Positions 6,502 to 10,389 of a DNA stretch of 10,389 nt are shown one piece after another. The stretch spans positions 1 through 10,389 of the forward strand of contig JAUMYD010000040.1 in NCBI GenBank assembly GCA_030528765.1, written 5' to 3'. The translations under genes and the position numbers were made by a program. The DNA comes from Bacillota bacterium. Lineage in GTDB: Bacteria; Bacillota; Dehalobacteriia; UBA4068. The number at the start of each line of letters is the position of its first letter. The first letter of the stretch is position 1. The notes below the pieces were generated by a model. It searched no databases, was not told the DNA's origin, and saw nothing but the letters and a program-made list of their open reading frames with translations.

Positions 6502-7104
6502 ATGCGTAAATTGTTGATCGCTACCGGAAATGCACATAAAATCGAGGAGATCCGGGCGATTCTGGCTGGCTGCGGCGTTTTTGTGGAGGAGCTGCTCTGC
6601 CTGAAAGATATCCCCGGCTACCAGGCGCCGGAGGAGGATGGGGACAGCTTTCAGGCCAATGCGGCTCTGAAGGCTCGTGCTGCCGCAGAAAGCAGCGGCC
6701 TGCCCGCTCTGGCGGATGACAGTGGCCTCACCGTGGAAGCACTGGACGGCGCGCCGGGTATTTATTCTGCCCGCTATGCCGGGGAGGCGCAGGATGACGC
6801 TGCCAACCGGAAAAAGCTGCTCTCCGCAATGGAGCAGATCCCTGCGGGGCAGCGGCAGGCTGCCTTTGTTTGCGCTGTGGCCTTGGCTATGCCCGGTGGG
6901 GAATGTGTCCTGCGGGAGGCCTGCGTTCCCGGGGAGATCGCTTTCTCCGAAAGCGGGGCAGGCGGCTTTGGCTATGACAGCTTGTTTTATCTGCCGCAGC
7001 AGGGGAAAACCATGGCCCAGCTGCCGCAGGCAGAAAAGAATGGCCTGAGCCACAGGGCGCTGGCGCTGGAAATGCTGCGGGACGCACTGCTGGTTCTGGA
7101 ATAG
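6502..7104 (+). CDS. rdgB: non-canonical purine NTP pyrophosphatase (RdgB/HAM1 family)
   Basis: Hydrolyses dITP, ITP, XTP and dXTP to the monophosphate plus pyrophosphate, keeping deaminated purines out of DNA and RNA. The 200-residue protein matches the family length. Signatures in order: TGNAHK (8-13, phosphate-binding SGN.K-type loop), ADDSGL (71-76, metal-binding acidic pair), GAPGIYSARYAG (83-94), GFGYDSLF (155-162) and LSHR (182-185). The start is supported by GGGAGG about 7 nt upstream. It has a clear promoter and is followed by 223 bp before gdhA with no obvious terminator, so read-through into gdhA is possible. Its codon use (CGG, CTG, GAG, GCC rich) is like the rest of the window and unlike gdhA. 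Confidence 0.97.
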   Translation: MRKLLIATGNAHKIEEIRAILAGCGVFVEELLCLKDIPGYQAPEEDGDSFQANAALKARAAAESSGLPALADDSGLTVEALDGAPGIYSARYAGEAQDDAANRKKLLSAMEQIPAGQRQAAFVCAVALAMPGGECVLREACVPGEIAFSESGAGGFGYDSLFYLPQQGKTMAQLPQAEKNGLSHRALALEMLRDALLVLE

Positions 7105-7139
7105 CGGCTCCTGTCTTTCCTTTGCAGCAGAAAAATGAA

Positions 7140-7157
7140 TATACTGTGCGCAGCATA
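7140..7157. promoter_or_regulatory. 18-bp imperfect palindrome upstream of gdhA
   Basis: TATACTGTGCGCAGCATA shows dyad symmetry: TAT-N-CTG then four bases then CAG-N-ATA. It lies 171 bp upstream of the gdhA ATG and 36 bp after the rdgB stop. A TATACT -10-like hexamer is at its left end and TAGAAT (7160-7165) is just beyond. It may be a regulator site; none can be named. Confidence 0.3.
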
Positions 7158-7199
7158 GATAGAATCAATGAACTTTTCTAAGAAAAGGAGAGAAAGGGC

Positions 7200-7228
7200 T
7201 TGCATTCTCCGAACAAAAGTTGTACCAT
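7200..7228 (+). promoter_or_regulatory. possible gdhA promoter
   Basis: TTGCAT (7200-7205), 17 nt, TACCAT (7223-7228): four matches of six to each consensus hexamer. Transcription would begin near 7235, at the base of a 10-bp stem. An alternative pair is TTGTAC (7220-7225) and GATAAG (7244-7249) with an 18-nt spacer. Neither is strong for such a highly expressed gene, so an unseen upstream promoter or the rdgB promoter may contribute. Confidence 0.3.
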
Positions 7229-7302
7229 GGAAATGGTAGAGGGGATAAGTCTGTCCCTCTGCCTGCTAAGTTCGTTCATTATCTCATGGCATCTGCCATG
7301 AG
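7224..7302 (+). other. structured gdhA 5' leader with competing hairpins
   Basis: Three stems can be drawn. (1) ACCAT (7224-7228) with ATGGT (7233-7237), closing a GGAA loop. (2) GGTAGAGGGG (7235-7244) with TCCCTCTGCC (7254-7263): ten pairs including two G-U. It shares 7235-7237 with stem 1, so the two exclude each other. (3) CTCATGGC (7283-7290) with GCCATGAG (7295-7302): eight perfect pairs round an ATCT loop, ending 10 nt before the AGGAGG ribosome binding site (7313-7318). No T-run follows any stem, so these are not intrinsic terminators. They may stabilise the mRNA or modulate translation. I do not recognise a known riboswitch class. Confidence 0.5.
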
Positions 7303-7327
7303 GGTTAACAAAAGGAGGAATACAATA

Positions 7328-8671
7328 ATGTCTCTTGACGTCAGTAAATTCATGGAAAACGTGGTGGCAAAAAACCCTGCCGAGCCTGAATTCCATCAGG
7401 CCGTTGAGGAAGTCATCAAATCCTTGGCTCCTTTCGTAAACGCCAACCCCAAATATTTGGAACAGGGCCTGCTGGAACGTATGGTTGAACCCGAACGCGT
7501 GATCAGCTTCCGTGTGCCTTGGGTTGATGACAATGGCCAGGTTCAGGTAAACCGCGGCTATCGTGTCCAGTTCAACGGCGCCATTGGCCCCTATAAGGGC
7601 GGCCTGCGTTTTGCTCCCAACGTAACTCAGGGCACCCTGAAATTCCTGGGCTTCGAACAGACCTTCAAAAACTCCCTGACCGGCCTGCCCATGGGCGGCG
7701 GCAAGGGTGGTGCTGACTTCAACGGCATCGGCAAATCCGACGCTGAAGTTATGCGTTTCTGCCAGTCCTTCATGAGCGAGCTCTATCGTCACGTTGGCCC
7801 CGATACCGACGTTCCCGCCGGTGATATCGGCGTTGGCGCAAGAGAAATCGGTTTCCTCTTCGGCCAGTATAAGAAATTGGTCAACCGCTATGAAGGCGTT
7901 CTCACCGGTAAAGGCCTGACCTACGGCGGCTCCCTGGGCCGTACCGAAGCCACCGGCTACGGTGTTGCTTACTTCACCGATCACGTTCTCCAGAAGAACG
8001 GCCTGGGCACCTTCGAAGGCAAAACCGTCACCATCTCCGGCGCCGGTAACGTTGGTTGCTACCTGATCGAAAAGATCAACGCCATGGGCGGCAAAGTTGT
8101 CACCGTCGCCGATCCCTTCGGCTATGTTTACGTTCCCACCGGCGTCACCGCCGAACATCTGGAATTCCTGAAACCCCTGTGGGCCGTCTATCGTCGTCCC
8201 ATCAAGGATTTCGCTACCGAATACGGCTTCGAATATCGCGAAGGCCGCCGCGCCTGGGAAGTTCCCTGCGACGTGGCTATCCCCACCGCCTGCCAGAACG
8301 AGCTGGACGGCAACGATGCCAAGACCCTGCTGGCCAACGGTGTCAAAGCTGTTGTTGAAGCAGCCAACATGCCCAGCACCAAAGAAGCAGTTGACGCTTT
8401 CGTCGAAGCGAAGATCCCCTTCGGCCCCGGCAAAGCAGCCAATGCTGGCGGCGTAGCAGTTTCCGGTATGGAAATGTCCCAGAACAGCATGCGCTACAAC
8501 TGGACCAAAGAAGAAGTTCTGGACAAACTCCAGGGCGTCATGCTCGGCATCCACAACACCTGCGTGGAACACGGTGTCAAGGAAGATGGCTACATCAACT
8601 ATGTTGACGGTGCCAACATCGGTGGTTTCGTTAAAGTTGCTGATGCTATGCTGGCTCAGGGTATCGTCTAA
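7328..8671 (+). CDS. gdhA: glutamate dehydrogenase (hexameric, GdhA type)
   Basis: Interconverts 2-oxoglutarate plus ammonia and glutamate using NAD(P)H. The 447-residue length is typical of hexameric bacterial GDH. Visible blocks: GPYKGGLRFAP with the substrate-site lysine, KFLGFEQTFKNSLTGLPMGGGKGG, the catalytic-aspartate segment DVPAGDIGVGAREIG, the Rossmann motif GAGNVG, and EAANMP...NAGGVAVSGMEMSQN. The start at 7328 is chosen for AGGAGG 9 nt upstream and family length; the frame stays open upstream to a TTG at 7220, but that extension has no family character. The loop after GGGKGG reads ADFNGIGKSD where most relatives I recall have SDFDP-x-GKSD. An acidic residue ends the second Rossmann strand (VADPFG), so NAD versus NADP preference is unclear. 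Codon use is strongly biased (CGT/CGC, GTT, AAA, GAA, GGC, ACC; few CGG or GTG), implying very high expression. Ends at a strong terminator. Confidence 0.97.
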   Translation: MSLDVSKFMENVVAKNPAEPEFHQAVEEVIKSLAPFVNANPKYLEQGLLERMVEPERVISFRVPWVDDNGQVQVNRGYRVQFNGAIGPYKGGLRFAPNVTQGTLKFLGFEQTFKNSLTGLPMGGGKGGADFNGIGKSDAEVMRFCQSFMSELYRHVGPDTDVPAGDIGVGAREIGFLFGQYKKLVNRYEGVLTGKGLTYGGSLGRTEATGYGVAYFTDHVLQKNGLGTFEGKTVTISGAGNVGCYLIEKINAMGGKVVTVADPFGYVYVPTGVTAEHLEFLKPLWAVYRRPIKDFATEYGFEYREGRRAWEVPCDVAIPTACQNELDGNDAKTLLANGVKAVVEAANMPSTKEAVDAFVEAKIPFGPGKAANAGGVAVSGMEMSQNSMRYNWTKEEVLDKLQGVMLGIHNTCVEHGVKEDGYINYVDGANIGGFVKVADAMLAQGIV

Positions 8672-8697
8672 TCCTGTTTTATCATATGTGTTCTTTC

Positions 8698-8726
8698 GGG
8701 GCGGCTCTTTGAGCCGCCCCTTTTTT
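8698..8726 (+). terminator. intrinsic terminator of gdhA
   Basis: GGGGCGGCTC (8698-8707) and GAGCCGCCCC (8711-8720) form a perfect 10-bp stem round a TTT loop, followed by TTTTTT (8721-8726). It lies 27 nt after the gdhA stop and only 36 nt before the acetyltransferase ATG. That gene therefore depends on read-through or on a promoter I cannot see. Confidence 0.95.
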
Positions 8727-8761
8727 CATTCGAATTTGGAGAGGATCAGCAGGAGAGAAAC

Positions 8762-9301
8762 ATGATAACGAGGGAATTGGAATTTCGGGATGCCCCCGCT
8801 CTGTTGGCCTGGGCACAGGATCCCCGGGGCGGTCGTTTTTTCCGGGGGGAGAGCAGCAGTCTTTGCCTGAAAGATATGGAAGGCTTCATTTTGGGCACAA
8901 TGCTCTGTGCCGGGGATCTGCATCGGGCCATCGTGAATGAAGCGGATCAGCTGGTGGGGCTGCTCAGCCTGAAAAATATCGATGAAGAAAAGCGCCGGGC
9001 AGAATTCAGCATCGGCCTGCTCCCTGCAGCACAGGGAAAGGGGCTGGCCGGGGCAGCGGTGGCGGAGCTGCTGCCTGTCGCCTTTGATGAACTGGGGCTG
9101 GAGAGCATCTATATGTATACGGATGCAGGGAACCTGCCCACCCGGGCCTTTAACGAGCGCTGCGGCTTTCGCCTGCTGGAATCCCCACCGGAGGGGATCC
9201 TTCCGGACCTTCCGGAAGCAGGAGGAGAGCTGTGCTGGTACGGTTTGTGCCGGGAGGAATATCTGCTGTGCAGTGCAGCCGGGTTTGATTTGCCGGGCTG
9301 A
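8762..9301 (+). CDS. GNAT family N-acetyltransferase (RimJ/RimL-like)
   Basis: A 179-residue single-domain GNAT protein, expected to transfer an acetyl group from acetyl-CoA to an amine. The acceptor, which could be a protein N-terminus, a small molecule or an antibiotic, is unknown. It has the acetyl-CoA pyrophosphate loop QGKGLA (91-96), matching Q/R-x-x-G-x-G/A, after the EFSIGLLP strand. The C-terminal NLPTRAFNERCGFRLLE block (124-140) is typical of the RimJ/RimL-type acetyltransferase domain. AGGAG about 7 nt upstream fixes the ATG. It follows the gdhA terminator closely. The promoter is not visible, and the gene may be served by partial read-through from gdhA. After its stop come about 130 bp leading to the copper ATPase gene; no clear terminator is visible there. 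Confidence 0.87.
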   Translation: MITRELEFRDAPALLAWAQDPRGGRFFRGESSSLCLKDMEGFILGTMLCAGDLHRAIVNEADQLVGLLSLKNIDEEKRRAEFSIGLLPAAQGKGLAGAAVAELLPVAFDELGLESIYMYTDAGNLPTRAFNERCGFRLLESPPEGILPDLPEAGGELCWYGLCREEYLLCSAAGFDLPG

Positions 9302-9334
9302 TACCGGGCTTTCGAAAAAAACCTTTTCTGCCCC

Positions 9335-9363
9335 TTTACTTTTATTTGTTTATGTCCTATAAT
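9335..9363 (+). promoter_or_regulatory. SigA-type promoter for copA
   Basis: TTTACT (9335-9340), a 17-nt T-rich spacer, and a perfect TATAAT (9358-9363). Transcription should begin near 9370, about 63 nt before the ATG at 9433. Copper-regulator boxes of the CopY type (TACANNTGTA) were looked for and not found. A CTAGGAGTTAG motif (9368-9378) sits at the expected start of transcription. Confidence 0.75.
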
Positions 9364-9389
9364 ATAGCTAGGAGTTAGTGATAATAAAC

Positions 9390-9407
9390 CGTCTGCTCCG
9401 GCAGGCG
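9390..9407 (+). other. UNCG-type hairpin in the copA leader
   Basis: CGTCTGC (9390-9396) pairs with GCAGGCG (9401-9407), seven pairs with one G-U, closing a TCCG loop on a C-G pair. As RNA this is a C(UUCG)G-class (UNCG) tetraloop, unusually stable. It lies about 10 nt upstream of the GAGGG ribosome binding site. Role unknown; mRNA stability is a simple guess. Confidence 0.4.
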
Positions 9408-9432
9408 AATACCGCGAAAAGAGGGATAAAGC

Positions 9433-10389
9433 ATGAAAGAAGAATGCTATCTGATCGATGGTATGAGCTGTGCTGCCTGCTCTGCTGCGGTGGAGCGGGT
9501 CACAGGGAAGCTGCCCGGTGTGGAAAGCAGCGCTGTGAATCTTACCACCAAGCGTTTGACGATCCGCTATGATGAAGCCCAGACCGGCCCGGAGGAGATC
9601 ATGGCCAAGGTGGAGAAAGCCGGCTTTTCTGCTCAGCCCTGGCAGGCGGAGGCAACGGAGACGGCAAAGGCCGGCCTGGAACTGCAGGAAGAGCTGGCCG
9701 CCAGGGAGGAACAGCTGCGTAAGCGGGAGCTCTGGGTCTCTGCCGTCTGCGGCGGATTGATCCTGGTTTTTTCCATGGGGCATATGCTGGGCATGCCTTT
9801 GCCGGATTTTCTGGATATGCACAGCCATCCGGTGAATTTTGCTTTGGTGCAGCTGCTGCTGACGATCCCCGTGCTCTGGTGCGGCCGACGCTTTTTCACG
9901 AAGGGCTTTTCTGCCCTCTTCCACGGTGCCCCCAATATGGATACTCTGGTGGGCATCAGCAGCGCCTGTTCTTTTCTATACAGCCTTGTTACCACCTTCC
10001 TGCTGAGTGATGATCCCAGCCAGGTGCATCATCTGTATTATGAATCCGCCGCCATCGTGGTCACTCTGGTCATGCTGGGCAAGCATATGGAGGCCAACAG
10101 CAAGAGCAAGACCACCGGCGCCATCCGCAGCCTGATGGAGCTGACCCCGGATACGGCCATCCGCATCCGCAATGGGCAGCAGCAGGAGCTTCCCGTGGCC
10201 CGGCTGGCCGTGGGGGACCTGGTGCTGGTGAAGCCGGGCAGCAAGATCCCTCTGGACGGCATCGTGCAGGAAGGGGTCAGCGGCGTGGATGAATCCCTGC
10301 TCACCGGGGAAAGCCTGCCCGTAGAAAAGGGCCCCGGCAGCGAGGTTCTGGGCGGCACCCTGAATGGCAGCGGCGCTCTTTATGTGCAG
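9433..10389 (+). CDS. copA: copper-translocating P1B-type ATPase, 5' part (runs off the window)
   Basis: Membrane ATPase expected to export Cu(I). The visible 319 residues (frame still open at the edge) contain one N-terminal heavy-metal-binding domain with GMSCAAC (10-16, Cys13 and Cys16). A charged linker follows (about 72-99), then four membrane segments (about 101-119, 134-150, 171-191, 203-217) including the APNMDTLVGIS block (166-176) typical of copper ATPases. Next is an actuator domain starting near IRSLMELTPDTA, with DESLLTGESLPVEK and its TGES loop (291-294). The metal-site CPC motif, the DKTGT phosphorylation site and the ATP-binding domain would lie beyond 10389, so the metal assignment rests on the HMA and NMD motifs. 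AGAGGG about 8 nt upstream supports the ATG. It has its own promoter, and no regulator gene is visible within the window. Confidence 0.92.
   Translation, partial: MKEECYLIDGMSCAACSAAVERVTGKLPGVESSAVNLTTKRLTIRYDEAQTGPEEIMAKVEKAGFSAQPWQAEATETAKAGLELQEELAAREEQLRKRELWVSAVCGGLILVFSMGHMLGMPLPDFLDMHSHPVNFALVQLLLTIPVLWCGRRFFTKGFSALFHGAPNMDTLVGISSACSFLYSLVTTFLLSDDPSQVHHLYYESAAIVVTLVMLGKHMEANSKSKTTGAIRSLMELTPDTAIRIRNGQQQELPVARLAVGDLVLVKPGSKIPLDGIVQEGVSGVDESLLTGESLPVEKGPGSEVLGGTLNGSGALYVQ

Noticed and set aside
7220..7327. A 36-residue N-terminal extension of GdhA from TTG 7220.
   Set aside because: No ribosome binding site, no family similarity, and ATG 7328 has AGGAGG at good spacing and gives the usual 447-residue length.
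9378..9572. Small frame from GTG 9378 overlapping the copA start.
   Set aside because: Ribosome binding site is too close to the GTG, and most of the frame lies inside the clearly coding HMA domain of copA in another frame.

Overview
The window looks like chromosomal housekeeping DNA from a moderately GC-rich member of the Bacillota. Three things point there: the dnaX-ybaB-recR gene order, strong AGGAGG-type ribosome binding sites with SigA-like promoters, and an amino-acid-fermenter flavour from a very highly expressed glutamate dehydrogenase plus a meso-diaminopimelate dehydrogenase. A Negativicutes-type anaerobe would fit, but I cannot prove the taxon from the sequence. No phage, transposon, CRISPR, tRNA or rRNA sequence was seen.

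Minus-strand half (1-6241). Reading leftward from about 4830, a cyclase/formamidase-family hydrolase (4109-4765), dnaX (2456-4075), ybaB (2026-2346) and recR (1424-2026) form a probable operon. ybaB and recR overlap by one base. A SigA-like promoter straddling the recR stop codon probably drives ddh (66-1046) through a leader of about 345 nt that contains a strong hairpin. A membrane-anchored GT2 glycosyltransferase (5009-6241) lies further upstream as its own unit and ends at an intrinsic terminator (4911-4955).

Plus-strand half (6242-10389). A near-consensus promoter (6356-6385) is divergent from the glycosyltransferase and drives rdgB, a nucleotide-pool sanitising NTP pyrophosphatase. Next is gdhA (7328-8671), with a structured leader, codon usage unlike its neighbours, and a textbook terminator (8698-8726). 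It is followed by a small GNAT acetyltransferase (8762-9301) and, behind its own promoter, the 5' part of a copper-type P1B ATPase (9433 to the window edge).

How the genes relate. RecR, YbaB and DnaX form the conserved replication/recombination cluster, and RdgB supports it by removing deaminated purine NTPs. GdhA and Ddh both fix ammonia by NAD(P)H-linked reductive amination, to glutamate and to meso-diaminopimelate (lysine and peptidoglycan precursor). No undescribed multi-gene system is evident. The most interesting unexplained signals are non-coding: the ddh leader with its oppositely oriented terminator-like hairpin, the gdhA leader with competing stems, and an inverted repeat in the divergent 6242-6501 gap.
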